Positions 6,765 to 15,265 of a stretch of 43,695 bases of DNA are shown piece by piece; within the stretch, counting starts at the first letter, position 1, and each line of letters begins with the position of its first letter. The stretch covers positions 1-43,695 of the forward strand of contig CBDHDN010000013.1 of NCBI GenBank assembly GCA_965261585.1, written 5' to 3'. The notes below the pieces were generated by a model. The model made no database searches, was not told the DNA's origin, and worked only from the letters and a program-made list of their open reading frames with translations. The stretch is from CBDHDN01 sp965261585 (GTDB lineage: Bacteria > Pseudomonadota > Alphaproteobacteria > UBA6615). A program made the translations under genes and the position numbers.

Positions 6765-8471
6765 ATGGCCGACGCCAAGCCGACCGTCCACGCCTTCCAC
6801 CATCCGGGGTCGGGGCGGCGCCGGGCAACCCATGTTGCCAGGGGGCGCGCGGCGACGCCCGAGGCGTTGGCCGCGGTCGGCGCGCTGTTGGGTGACAGCC
6901 GGCCGCAACGCGACCTGCTGATCGAATACCTGCACCTGATCCAGGACCGCTATCAGGCGCTCGACGCGGATCACCTCGCGGCGCTCGCCGAGATGATGCG
7001 GCTGCCGCTCGCCGAGGTCTACGAGGTCGCCACGTTCTATGCCCATTTCGACGTCGTGAAGGCCGCGGGCAACCGGCCGCCGGCACTGACCGTGCGGGTC
7101 TGCGATAGCCTGAGCTGCGCCATGGCCGGCGGCGAGGCGCTGTTGGCGGCGTTGCCCGCCGCCGTCGGCGCCGACGTGCGGGTCGTGCGCGCGCCGTGCA
7201 TGGGGCGGTGCGATGCGGCGCCGACCGCCGAGGTCGGCCACCGGCACGTCGATAACGCGACGGTAGCGGCGGTGGCGGCCGCAATCGGCGACGGCGGCCG
7301 CGCGCCGGTGATCCCGGAGCACACCGACTTCGCGGGTTACCGCAAGGCCGGCGGCTACGCGGTCTATGCAGCCTGTCGGCGCGGCGAGCGCACCGTGGAC
7401 GAGGTCATCGAGACGTTCGACGCGGCCGGGCTGCGCGGCATGGGCGGGGCCGGCTTCCCGGCCGCGACCAAGTGGGGCTTCGTGCGCGCCGAGCCGGCAC
7501 CGCGCAGCCTCGCCCTCAACGCCGATGAGGGCGAGCCCGGAACGTTCAAGGACCGCCTGTTCCTGGAGCGCGAGCCGCACCGGGTCCTGGAGGGCGCGCT
7601 GATCGCCGCCTGGGGCGTCGGCGCCGGCGAGATCTACATATATCTGCGCGACGAATATCCGGCGGCCCGCGAGATCCTGGCCACCGCGATCGCCGCGCTG
7701 GATGGGCTCGGCATCGCCGACTTGCCGCGGATCGAGCTGCGGCGCGGCGCCGGCGCCTATATCTGCGGCGAAGAAAGCGCGATGATCGAGTCGATCGAGG
7801 GCAAGCGCGGCCTGCCCCGCTACCGTCCGCCCTACGTCGCGCAGGTCGGCCTGTTCGGCCGGCCGACGCTGGTGCACAACGTCGAGACCGTCTACTGGAT
7901 GCCGCAGATCCTGGCGCAGGGTGCGCCGTGGTTCGCCGATCAGGGCCGGCGCGGGCACAAGGGGCTGCGGGCGCTCTCGGTCTCGGGCCGGGTGCGCGAG
8001 CCCGGCGTCAAGGTGACGCCCGCCGGGATCACCGCGCGCGAGCTGATCGACGAGCACTGCGGCGGCATGGCCGCGGGCCACATGCTCAAGGGCTATCTGC
8101 CCGGCGGCGCCTCGGGCGGCATCCTGCCGGCGGCGCTGGCCAACCTGCCGCTCGCTTTCGGGACCCTGGAGGCGCACGGCTGCTTCGTCGGCTCCGGCGC
8201 CGTCGTCGTGCTGTCCGAGGCCGACGACATGGCCGAGGTCGCGCGTAACCTGATGCGGTTCTTCGAGGACGAGAGCTGCGGCCAGTGTACGCCGTGCCGC
8301 GTCGGCACGGAGAAGGCCGTGCGGCTGATGGGACAAGGGCCGTGGGACCGGGCCCTCCTCGAAGAGCTCAGCGCAACAATGCGCGAGGCCTCGATCTGCG
8401 GCCTCGGCCAGGCCGCCCCCAACCCGCTCGACAGCGTCTTCAGGTACTTCCCCGACGACGTGCCGCGATAG
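6765..8471 (+). CDS. NAD-dependent formate dehydrogenase, fused NuoE/NuoF-like (gamma-beta) subunit
   Basis: A 568-residue fusion. Residues about 30-155 are a NuoE-like thioredoxin-fold [2Fe-2S] domain with Cys113, Cys118, Cys145 and Cys149 (RVCDSLSC and APCMGRC). The rest is NuoF-like: GMGGAGFPAATKW binds FMN, LNADEGEPGTFKDR and YICGEESAMIESIEG bind NAD/FMN, and ESCGQCTPCRVG holds a [4Fe-4S] cluster. It passes electrons from FdhA to NAD in the cytoplasm. In FdsABG-type enzymes these parts are two proteins; here they are one chain. The catalytic subunit gene begins 1.26 kb downstream, after an FKBP and a GNAT gene. Complex I itself is unlikely because no other nuo genes are present. Confidence 0.9.
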   Translation: MADAKPTVHAFHHPGSGRRRATHVARGRAATPEALAAVGALLGDSRPQRDLLIEYLHLIQDRYQALDADHLAALAEMMRLPLAEVYEVATFYAHFDVVKAAGNRPPALTVRVCDSLSCAMAGGEALLAALPAAVGADVRVVRAPCMGRCDAAPTAEVGHRHVDNATVAAVAAAIGDGGRAPVIPEHTDFAGYRKAGGYAVYAACRRGERTVDEVIETFDAAGLRGMGGAGFPAATKWGFVRAEPAPRSLALNADEGEPGTFKDRLFLEREPHRVLEGALIAAWGVGAGEIYIYLRDEYPAAREILATAIAALDGLGIADLPRIELRRGAGAYICGEESAMIESIEGKRGLPRYRPPYVAQVGLFGRPTLVHNVETVYWMPQILAQGAPWFADQGRRGHKGLRALSVSGRVREPGVKVTPAGITARELIDEHCGGMAAGHMLKGYLPGGASGGILPAALANLPLAFGTLEAHGCFVGSGAVVVLSEADDMAEVARNLMRFFEDESCGQCTPCRVGTEKAVRLMGQGPWDRALLEELSATMREASICGLGQAAPNPLDSVFRYFPDDVPR

Positions 8472-8563
8472 CCGCCGCGCGGGGCTTCTAACGGCAAGTT
8501 CATTGGGCCGGAACGGGTGTTCGGCCTAGACTGTCCTCCGGACACGCGACGGAATTCCCGGCA

Positions 8564-8995
8564 ATGACGCTACCGAAAGTATTCTTCCAGGCGCTCGCGG
8601 CAGCAGGCTTCTTGTTATGGTCCGGCAGCGCCATGGCCCAGCAAACCACAACCACCGCCAGCGGACTGCAGATCGTCGACCAGGCGGTCGGCGCCGGCGA
8701 CGGGCCCGAGACCGGGCAGCGCGTCGTCGTCCACTACACGGGCTGGCTGTACGAGGACGGCGAGCGCGGCGCGAAGTTCGACAGCTCCGTCGACCGCGGC
8801 CAGCCGTTCCAGTTCCTGATCGGCGTCGGCCAGGTCATCGCCGGCTGGGATGAAGGCGTCGCGTCGATGAAGCCGGGCGGCAAGCGCACCCTGATCATCC
8901 CGCCGGCGCTCGCCTACGGCTCGCGCGGAGCCGGCAGCGTCATACCGCCCAACGCGACGCTGATGTTCGACGTCGAGTTGCTGGAGGTCCGCTGA
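8564..8995 (+). CDS. Exported FKBP-type peptidyl-prolyl cis-trans isomerase
   Basis: A protein of 143 residues. Residues 1-25 form a signal peptide ending in an Ala-x-Ala site (GSAMA, then Q). The remaining 118 residues are a single FKBP domain: VVVHYTGWLYEDG, KFDSSVDRGQPFQFLIGVGQ, VIAGWDEGVASMKPGGKR, LIIPPALAYGSRG and IPPNATLMFDVELLEV. It should speed proline isomerisation during folding in the periplasm. It lies between the two formate dehydrogenase genes but has its own upstream gap (93 bp) and a terminator 170 bp downstream, so a functional link to the enzyme is not shown. Confidence 0.93.
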   Translation: MTLPKVFFQALAAAGFLLWSGSAMAQQTTTTASGLQIVDQAVGAGDGPETGQRVVVHYTGWLYEDGERGAKFDSSVDRGQPFQFLIGVGQVIAGWDEGVASMKPGGKRTLIIPPALAYGSRGAGSVIPPNATLMFDVELLEVR

Positions 8996-9163
8996 CAGGT
9001 GCCTTGACGAGCCAGCGGGGCCACCGTAAACAGACGCCATGTCCATGCGGCCAACAAAGCTCAGCCGACGACGATCCGTGCAGGCGGCGGATTTGGGATT
9101 CCGCGCGGGTCGGTGTTGGAGCATGGGCTGAGGGCCGCAAGGCCTCGTTCGTCCCGCAAGCGA

Positions 9164-9190
9164 AACCGCCCGCGGGGGCGGTTTTTTCTT
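9164..9190 (+). terminator. Rho-independent terminator
   Basis: A perfect 8-bp stem AACCGCCC / GGGCGGTT with a GCGG loop is followed by a T-run (TTTTTTCTT). It lies about 170 bp after the FKBP gene and just ahead of the GNAT gene. The 170 bp between hold only a small GGCCGCAAGGCC hairpin and no gene I can support. Confidence 0.85.
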
Positions 9191-9215
9191 GCGGACCTGC
9201 CCGGGAGGGCGAACG

Positions 9216-9737
9216 ATGGCGGACCAGACCTTTTCCACGACGTTCAGCGATGCGGCCATCGATTGGCGGCAATTGGCCTGGATCATGGAGCGGGCGCCGT
9301 TGTTTCGCCGCGATCCCGAGAGGGTGCAGCGCGCCTTCCAGAACAGCTATCGCGCTTGCTTCGCGTTCCGCGGCGCTGTCCTGGTCGGCGCCGCGCGGGC
9401 GACCTCGGACGGCGTCTTCTACGCCACGGTCTTTGATGTGGTCGTCGCGCCGGAGCATCAGGGCCGCGGCGTCGGCCGCCTGATCCTCGAAGCGTTGCTG
9501 GCCGAGCTGCCGTTCGAGCGGGTCTTCCTCACCGCCGTGCCGGGCAAGGAGGGCTTCTACGGCAAGTTCGGCTTCCTGCGGCAGACCAACGCCATGGGCT
9601 GTTATGCGCCGGCGGCACGCGCCACGGCCATGGCCAACGGCGTGCTCGTGCCGCGGGATGATCGGCCGGGCGAATTGGCTGGCGGCACGGGCCACGCTAG
9701 ACTGGCCGGCCATCCGAACGAGGCGGCTTTCGAATGA
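9216..9737 (+). CDS. GNAT-family N-acetyltransferase
   Basis: A protein of 173 residues. FDVVVAPEHQGRGVGRLILE is the acetyl-CoA-binding GNAT motif A (V-x-P-x-x-Q-G-x-G-x-G/A), and FYGKFGFLRQTNAMGCY is the C-terminal strand/helix. The ATG at 9216 has GGGAGGG about 8 bases upstream; a TTG at 9189 lies within the terminator T-run and is unlikely. Its stop overlaps the FdhA start by 4 bp (ATGA at 9734-9737), so the two genes are translationally coupled. The acetyl acceptor is unknown, and coupling to a formate dehydrogenase gene is unusual. Confidence 0.88.
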   Translation: MADQTFSTTFSDAAIDWRQLAWIMERAPLFRRDPERVQRAFQNSYRACFAFRGAVLVGAARATSDGVFYATVFDVVVAPEHQGRGVGRLILEALLAELPFERVFLTAVPGKEGFYGKFGFLRQTNAMGCYAPAARATAMANGVLVPRDDRPGELAGGTGHARLAGHPNEAAFE

Positions 9738-12499
9738 CGGCACCGATCGAGTTCACCATGAACGGCCGCGCCATGACGGCACAGCCGGACGAGACGATCT
9801 GGCAGGTCGCGGCGTGCGCGGGCATCGACATCCCGCATCTCTGCCACAGCGGTGAGCCGGGCTATCGGCCCGACGGCAACTGCCGGGCCTGCATGGTCGA
9901 TGTCGAGGGCGAACGGGTGCTGGCGGCCTCGTGCATCCGCAAGCCGACCGCCGGCATGGTCGTCGACACGGAGGCCGAGCGGGCGCGCAAGGCGCGCGAG
10001 ATGGTCATGGAGCTGCTGGTCGCCGACCAGCCGGCCCGGGCCGGCGCCCACGACACGCGTTCGGCCCTGTGGGGCTGGGCCGAGCGGATCGGCGTGACCG
10101 CCAGCCGCTTCCCGGCGCGCGCGACGCCACCGCCCGATCCGAGCCATCCGGCGATGCGGGTCAACCTCGATGCCTGCATCCACTGCAATCTGTGCGTCCG
10201 CGCCTGCCGCGAGGTACAGGTCAACGACGTCATCGGCATGGCCGGGCGCGGCGCTCATTCGAAGATCGTCTTCGACTTCGACGACCCGATGGGCGACAGC
10301 ACCTGCGTCGCCTGCGGCGAGTGCGTGCAGGCCTGCCCGACCGGTGCGCTGATGCCGGCGACGATGCTGGATGCCGACGGCGTCGGCAATATCACCGCCG
10401 ACCGCGCCGTCGACAGCCTGTGCGCCTATTGCGGCGTCGGCTGCCAGCTGACGTTCCAGATCAAGGACGACCGCATCATCAGGGTCGACGGCCGTGCCGG
10501 CCCGGCCAACGAGCAGCGGCTCTGCGTCAAGGGGCGCTTCGGCTCCGACTACATCCATCACCCACACCGCCTGACGCGGCCGCTCATCCGCAAGGACGGC
10601 GTGCCCAAGCGCTGGGACGACGAGGTCGACCCGACGAACCCGGCGACGCACTTTCGCGAGGCGACGTGGGAGGAGGCGCTGAACCGTGCCGCCGCCGGGC
10701 TGGCGCGCGTCCGCGACACCCATGGCGGCGCGGCGCTGGCCGGCTTCGGCTCGGCCAAGGGCTCGAACGAGGAGGCCTATCTGTTCCAGAAGCTGGTGCG
10801 CACCGGCTTCGGCAGCAACAACGTCGACCACTGCACACGGCTGTGCCACGCCAGCTCCGTCGCCGCGCTGCTGGAGGGCATCGGCTCGGGCGCCGTAACG
10901 GCGCCGTTCACGGCCGCGGCCGAGGCCGACTGCATCATCGTCATCGGCGCGCGGCCGACCGAGAACCACCCGGTCGCCGCGACGTTCATCAAGAACGCGG
11001 CGGTACGCGGCGCGGCGCTGATCGTCATCGATCCGCGGCGCCAGGGGCTGTCGCGCCACGCCACTTACGATCTGCAGTTCAAGGCGGGCAGCGACGTCGC
11101 GCTGTTGAACGCCATGATGCACACGATCATCGAGGAGGACCTGGTCGACAGCCAGTACATCGCCGGCTACACCGAGAACTACGAGGCGCTGAAGGAAAAG
11201 ATCGCGGCGTTCCCGCCGGAGGAGATGGCGGAGGTCTGCGGCATCGATGCCGAGACGATCCGCGCCGTCGCGCGCACCTACGCGACGGCCGAGCGTTCGA
11301 TCATCTTCTGGGGCATGGGCATCTCGCAGCACGTGCACGGCACCGACAACGCGCGCTGCCTGATCGCGCTGGCGCTGATGTGCGGCCATGTCGGCCGCCC
11401 CGGCACCGGCCTGCACCCGCTGCGCGGCCAGAACAACGTTCAGGGGGCGTCGGACGCCGGGCTGATCCCGATGGTCTACCCGGACTATCAGGCGGTCGAC
11501 GATGCCGCCGCGCGGGCGCGCATGGCCGCGCTGTGGGGCGTCGCCGACCTGGTCTCCGAGCCGGGGCTGACGGTCGTCGAGATCATCAACGCCGCCAACG
11601 CCGGCCAGATCCGCGGCATGTACATCATGGGCGAGAACCCGGCGATGTCGGACCCCGATCAGCGCCACGCGCGCGGCGGCCTGGCCAGCCTGGAGCACCT
11701 GGTGGTGCAGGAGATCTTCCTGACCGAGACGGCGTTCCACGCCGACGTGATCCTGCCGGCCTCGGCGTTTCCGGAGAAGACCGGCTCGTTCACGAACACC
11801 AACCGGCAGGTGCAGCTGGCGCGCCAGGCGCTCGAACCGCCGGACGACGCGCGCCAGGACTGGTGGATCATTCAGGAGCTCGCACGGCGGCTTGGCCTCG
11901 CCTGGGCATACGCAAGCGTCGGCGCCGTCTACGAGGAGATGCGCCAGGCGATGCCGTCGATCACCGGTATCTCCTGGGAGCGGCTGCAGCGCGAGGGGTC
12001 CGTCACCTACCCGTGCGACGCCGAGGACCAGCCCGGCCAGGAGATCATGTTCGGCGCCGGCTATCCGACGGCCAGCGGCCGCGGCAAGTTCGTGCCGGCC
12101 GAGGTGCTGCCGCCCGACGAGCTGCCCGACGACGACTATCCGATGGTGCTGTCCACCGGCCGCATGCTGGAGCACTGGCACACCGGGGCGATCAGCCGCC
12201 GCGCCGGCATGCTCGATGCGCTGGAGCCCGAGGCCATCGCCAGCCTGCACCCGCGCGAGCTCGGCCGGCTGGGCCTGGCACCGGGCGAGCGGCTGCGCGT
12301 GGCGACGCGGCGCGGCGCCATCGTCCTGACGGCGCGGGCCGACCGCGACGTGCCGGCCGGCATGGTTTTCATCCCGTTCTGCTTCGCCGAGGCGGCCGCC
12401 AACCTGCTGACCAACCCGCAGCTCGACCCCTACGGCAAGATCCCGGAGTTCAAGTTCTGCGCGGCGCGGGTGGAAAAGACGGCGGCGGGCAGCGGTTAG
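9734..12499 (+). CDS. fdhA: Formate dehydrogenase catalytic (alpha) subunit, Mo/W-bis-MGD, Fe-S rich
   Basis: A 921-residue protein. Residues 1-75 form a [2Fe-2S] domain (Cys37, 50, 53, 67). About residues 145-215 hold two ferredoxin-type [4Fe-4S] clusters (CIHCNLCVRAC and CVACGECVQACPTG). CAYCGVGC then starts the molybdopterin domain with its own cluster, and the C-terminus is the dinucleotide-binding domain (SGRGKFVPAE, then LSTGRMLEHWHTG). The Sec/Cys ligand position is Cys371 followed by His (TRLCHA), so no selenocysteine is needed. It oxidises formate to CO2 in the cytoplasm and delivers electrons to the NuoEF-like subunit. Whether Mo or W is used cannot be read directly; the tungstate importer nearby favours W or either metal. 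Confidence 0.93.
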   Translation: MTAPIEFTMNGRAMTAQPDETIWQVAACAGIDIPHLCHSGEPGYRPDGNCRACMVDVEGERVLAASCIRKPTAGMVVDTEAERARKAREMVMELLVADQPARAGAHDTRSALWGWAERIGVTASRFPARATPPPDPSHPAMRVNLDACIHCNLCVRACREVQVNDVIGMAGRGAHSKIVFDFDDPMGDSTCVACGECVQACPTGALMPATMLDADGVGNITADRAVDSLCAYCGVGCQLTFQIKDDRIIRVDGRAGPANEQRLCVKGRFGSDYIHHPHRLTRPLIRKDGVPKRWDDEVDPTNPATHFREATWEEALNRAAAGLARVRDTHGGAALAGFGSAKGSNEEAYLFQKLVRTGFGSNNVDHCTRLCHASSVAALLEGIGSGAVTAPFTAAAEADCIIVIGARPTENHPVAATFIKNAAVRGAALIVIDPRRQGLSRHATYDLQFKAGSDVALLNAMMHTIIEEDLVDSQYIAGYTENYEALKEKIAAFPPEEMAEVCGIDAETIRAVARTYATAERSIIFWGMGISQHVHGTDNARCLIALALMCGHVGRPGTGLHPLRGQNNVQGASDAGLIPMVYPDYQAVDDAAARARMAALWGVADLVSEPGLTVVEIINAANAGQIRGMYIMGENPAMSDPDQRHARGGLASLEHLVVQEIFLTETAFHADVILPASAFPEKTGSFTNTNRQVQLARQALEPPDDARQDWWIIQELARRLGLAWAYASVGAVYEEMRQAMPSITGISWERLQREGSVTYPCDAEDQPGQEIMFGAGYPTASGRGKFVPAEVLPPDELPDDDYPMVLSTGRMLEHWHTGAISRRAGMLDALEPEAIASLHPRELGRLGLAPGERLRVATRRGAIVLTARADRDVPAGMVFIPFCFAEAAANLLTNPQLDPYGKIPEFKFCAARVEKTAAGSG

Positions 12500-12517
12500 C
12501 CGCGGCCTTCTCACGAC

Positions 12518-12828
12518 CGTCATCCTCGGCCTTGTGCCACTGCTGTCCGATTAAATCGATCAGCCACGTCGTGAAACCAAGCCCTCTCTTGTTGTCATTG
12601 CCGGGCGTGACCCGGCAATCCAGCGCGGCGTCGCTGTCATCCTGGATTCGCGGGTCAGGCCCGCGAATGACTCGAAGGAGGAGAGTTACCACTCGCCGGT
12701 GGATTTTGGTCATGCCGCCGTTCCGAGCCTCGCTCCAGGCCAAGTGTCCCGATCCGGCTCGACTCAACACCTTACGACCGCACATCACGATCTAAACCGG
12801 ACAGCAGTGGACAAGGCCGAGGATGACG
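12518..12828. repeat. Long inverted repeat enclosing two REP-like palindromes
   Basis: Arms at 12518-12549 and 12798-12828 are reverse complements apart from one extra G in the left arm (CGTCATCCTCGGCCTTGT at the outer ends). They enclose about 248 bp. Inside are two short palindromes: ATTGCCGGG/CCCGGCAAT near 12598-12620 and ATTCGCGGG/CCCGCGAAT near 12645-12668. Their form is that of dispersed palindromic units common between alphaproteobacterial genes. No ORF in the interval looks like a gene. This fills the first part of the 700-bp gap between fdhA and the IS1202-like element. Confidence 0.7.
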
Positions 12829-12876
12829 AGAACTGGAAGACCCGGGGATAGATATAAGGAAAACGGGTGGTTAGGC

Positions 12877-12919
12877 AAAAAAAGAGGTCCGATCAGTGCC
12901 CCCCAGCCTGATCGGACCT
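12877..12919 (-). terminator. Rho-independent terminator, minus strand
   Basis: On the minus strand a 12-bp perfect stem (AGGTCCGATCAG at 12908-12919, CTGATCGGACCT at 12885-12896) is followed by C and seven T (12877-12883). No gene on the minus strand ends just before it, so it probably ends a short transcript starting near 13127. Confidence 0.85.
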
Positions 12920-13127
12920 GTGCATTTGCGCGGTTTCTTGTTCAGCGGTGCCGGTTCAGCTTCGTGGTCCAGGACCCCTCGGGGCCGGTCCTTCCGAGCC
13001 GCCGTGCTCCGCCGTCTTCTCCTCCCTGCCCTCGGGCCGCCGTCAGGCTGCTGGTGTCCAGCACGTAGCCTTCGAGCGTCTTCCCATGCGTGCACACAAC
13101 CCTAAAGAATTCAGAGTCTTATGCACG
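12877..13127 (-). ncRNA. Candidate small RNA of about 250 nt, unidentified
   Basis: A promoter-like pair (TTGACT, 17 bp, TTAAAT at 13134-13162 on the minus strand) and a strong intrinsic terminator (12877-12919) bracket about 250 bases. No convincing coding sequence is present: the only longer frame (74 codons from a GTG at 13095) is Arg/Gly/Pro rich and reads straight through the terminator stem. I do not recognise the RNA; I compared it by memory with 6S, SRP and tmRNA features and saw no clear match. A 45-codon frame from a TTG near 13105 is another possibility. Confidence 0.4.
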
Positions 13128-13133
13128 GGCGTG

Positions 13134-13162
13134 ATTTAAGAATGATTCGTGCGATGAGTCAA
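13134..13162 (-). promoter_or_regulatory. Sigma-70-like promoter for the candidate small RNA
   Basis: Read on the minus strand, TTGACT (13157-13162) and TTAAAT (13134-13139) are separated by exactly 17 bp, placing the start near 13127. The IS1202-like element begins 35 bp upstream, at 13197. Confidence 0.5.
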
Positions 13163-13196
13163 CAACGCGGTGCAAGCGTGTCGGTAACACGCGATA

Positions 13197-14563
13197 TGTC
13201 CGGTTTATGTACCAGATGATCTGTCCGGTTTTAGAACGCCTCCAAGCCATGGAGGGAGGCGATGCGTTGGACGGAGCAGGTACAGGGACTGAGATTGATG
13301 AAGTTCGAGGAGGTTTACGGGCGCACCCATCGGGGTGGCTTGAGCCAGGCGGAGGCGGCGGAGGTTCTGGGTGTCTCGGAGCGCACCTTCCGGCGCTGGC
13401 GCGACCGCTACGAGGCGGAGGGAGCCGACTGTCTCTACGACCGCCGCCTGGGCCGCCTCTCGGCGCGGCGCGCGCCGGTGGACGAGGTGGCGCGGGTGCT
13501 GGAGTTGTTCGACACCCGCTACTGGGACTTCACGGCCAAGCACTTCCACGAGAAGCTGGTGGCCGATCACGGCTTCAAGCGCAGCTACAACTGGCTGCGG
13601 CTGAGCTTGCAAGCCCATGGGCGCAGGCGCGCGGCGCCCAGGCGTGGGGCGCACCGGCGCAAGCGGCCGCGCCGTGCCCTGCCCGGCATGATGTTGCACC
13701 AGGACGGCTCGAGCCACGAGTGGGTCCCCGGTCGATGGTGGGACCTGATCGTCACCATGGACGATGCGACCTGCGATATCTACTCGGCCTTCTTCGTCGC
13801 CGAAGAGGGCACCATGTCGAGCTTCCAGGGGGTGTCCGAGGCGATCCGGGCCAAGGGCCTGTTCTGCTCGCTCTACGCCGACCGCGCCAGCCACTACTGG
13901 AACACGCCCGAGGCCGGCGGCAAGGTGGACAAGGACACCCCGACCCAGGTCGGCCGCGCCCTGGCGCAGCTCGGCATCGAGTTGATCCCGGCCTACTCGC
14001 CCGAGGCAAGGGGGCGCTCGGAGCGCATGTTCGGCACCTTGCAGAAGCGCCTGCCCCAGGAACTCAGGCTCGCCGGCATCACCGACATGGTCGAGGCCAA
14101 CCGCTTCCTCAAGGAGGTCTTCCTGCCACAACACAACGCCCGCTTCGCGACCCCGGCCGAGGACCAGGGCACCGCCTTCGTCCCCTTCACCGGCGCGCTC
14201 GACGACATCCTGTGCATCCACGAGGAACGCACCGTCTCAAACGACAACACGGTGCGCTACAAGCGCCTGGCACTTCAGATCCCCGCCGGCCGCCACCGCC
14301 GCCATTACGTCAAGGCCAGGGTCCGCGTCCACGAATACCCCGACGGCACAATGGCCGTCTTCCATGGACCGCGATGTCTGGCGCGATACCACGCCGATGG
14401 CCAACCGATCGACAGCCAAACCCGCGAGGCCGCGTGACCCGCTTCGACGCGACCGACCGGCGCCCTGTGGACAAGTGGACAGCCGCTCCGCGACCGACCA
14501 CTTCCCCACAGGGCCAGAAACCGCAACAGAAGCGGTCAACTCATATGGTACATAAACCGGTCA
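13197..14563 (+). mobile_element. IS1202-like (ISNCY group) element
   Basis: A 1367-bp element bounded by TGTCCGGTTTATGTACCA on the left and, read inward from the right, TGACCGGTTTATGTACCA. A second partial repeat lies just inside each end (TGTCCGG near 13220, TGACCG near 14535). It carries one open transposase gene. I could not find a target duplication in the flanks by eye. It sits between the candidate small RNA and the 3' end of mobA. Confidence 0.88.
13262..14437 (+). CDS. IS1202-type transposase (ISNCY group, rve/DDE domain)
   Basis: A 391-residue protein. The N-terminal helix-turn-helix reads LSQAEAAEVLGVSERTFRRW. It is followed by KRPRRALPGMMLHQDGSSHE, IVTMDDATCDIYSAFFVAEE (first catalytic Asp region) and LYADRASHYWNTPEAGG (second Asp). 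The Glu region is EARGRSERMFGTLQKRLPQE. These follow the IS1202-type transposases. The frame is intact, so the copy could be functional. Confidence 0.92.
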   Translation: MRWTEQVQGLRLMKFEEVYGRTHRGGLSQAEAAEVLGVSERTFRRWRDRYEAEGADCLYDRRLGRLSARRAPVDEVARVLELFDTRYWDFTAKHFHEKLVADHGFKRSYNWLRLSLQAHGRRRAAPRRGAHRRKRPRRALPGMMLHQDGSSHEWVPGRWWDLIVTMDDATCDIYSAFFVAEEGTMSSFQGVSEAIRAKGLFCSLYADRASHYWNTPEAGGKVDKDTPTQVGRALAQLGIELIPAYSPEARGRSERMFGTLQKRLPQELRLAGITDMVEANRFLKEVFLPQHNARFATPAEDQGTAFVPFTGALDDILCIHEERTVSNDNTVRYKRLALQIPAGRHRRHYVKARVRVHEYPDGTMAVFHGPRCLARYHADGQPIDSQTREAA

Positions 14564-14599
14564 ACTCAGAATGTTCTCGACACGGCGCGGCGCCAGCGC

Positions 14600-15265
14600 C
14601 TACTTCCGGTGGGTGAGCAGGGCGGCGGCCCGGGCCAGGTCGGCCGGCCGGTTGGCATTGAAGAACGGATCGACCGGCTGAGCGGCGAAGTCGGCCGCGA
14701 CCCGGCGATAGCGTCCCGTCCAGGCGTCGACCTTGCGCACGCCCGCGGTGACGACGGCCTGGCGCAGGTCGTCGCGCAGAGCGACCGGCCACAGCGCGAA
14801 GACCGGATGGTCGCGGCCGGCGCTGTGGGCACATGCCATGTCGGCGCCGCTGGCGGCGGCGGCGAGCGCGTCGTACAGGCGGTCCACCAGGTCCAATGGC
14901 ACGAACGGGGCATCGGTTGCGAACGTTGCGACCCAAGCCGCCTCCGGCACGTTGGCGGCGGCCCAGTCGAGGCCGGTCAGAACGCCGGCCAGCGGCCCGG
15001 CAAAGCCGCCCCCGAGGTCGGCGACGACGTCGGCGACGACCGGCAGGCCATAGGCGGCAAAGCGCCCGGGATCGCCGTTGGCGTTGAGGATCAGCCGATC
15101 GACCTGGCCAGCGACCCGGTCGACGACATGGGCCAGCAGCGGGCGGCCGGCCAGGTCGCGCAGGCATTTGTCGCCGCCGCCCATGCGCCGGCTCTGACCG
15201 CCGGCGAGGAGGACCCCGACGACAGGGCGTCGCGGTGGCGGGTAGGCGGTCCGGCGCGCGTTCAA
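14600..15265 (-). CDS. mobA: Molybdenum cofactor guanylyltransferase MobA
   Basis: A protein of about 221 residues. VGVLLAGGQSRRMGGGDKCL is the MobA GTP-binding signature, and FATDAPFVPLDLV supplies the metal-binding Asp region. NANRPADLARA near the C-terminus is the conserved FxNxN/NTPxDL-type end. It adds GMP to molybdopterin to make the (bis-)MGD cofactor used by FdhA. A TTG start at 15265 overlaps the fdhD stop by 4 bp (TTGA), so it is probably translated by coupling from fdhD. The 3' end lies 36 bp from the IS1202-like element. Confidence 0.92.
   Translation of the reverse strand: MNARRTAYPPPRRPVVGVLLAGGQSRRMGGGDKCLRDLAGRPLLAHVVDRVAGQVDRLILNANGDPGRFAAYGLPVVADVVADLGGGFAGPLAGVLTGLDWAAANVPEAAWVATFATDAPFVPLDLVDRLYDALAAAASGADMACAHSAGRDHPVFALWPVALRDDLRQAVVTAGVRKVDAWTGRYRRVAADFAAQPVDPFFNANRPADLARAAALLTHRK

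Noticed and set aside
10841..10849. Possible selenocysteine in FdhA
   Set aside because: The codon at the ligand position is TGC (Cys371), not TGA.
9602..12523. Long open frame (about 970 codons) on the minus strand opposite fdhA
   Set aside because: High-GC shadow of a clearly conserved plus-strand gene; Arg/Ala/Asp-rich composition with no recognisable domain.
12871..13095. A 74-codon minus-strand frame
   Set aside because: Reads through an intrinsic terminator stem and is low-complexity Arg/Gly/Pro; kept only as part of a candidate RNA.
13205..14221. Minus-strand frame inside the IS1202-like element
   Set aside because: Antisense shadow of the transposase gene.
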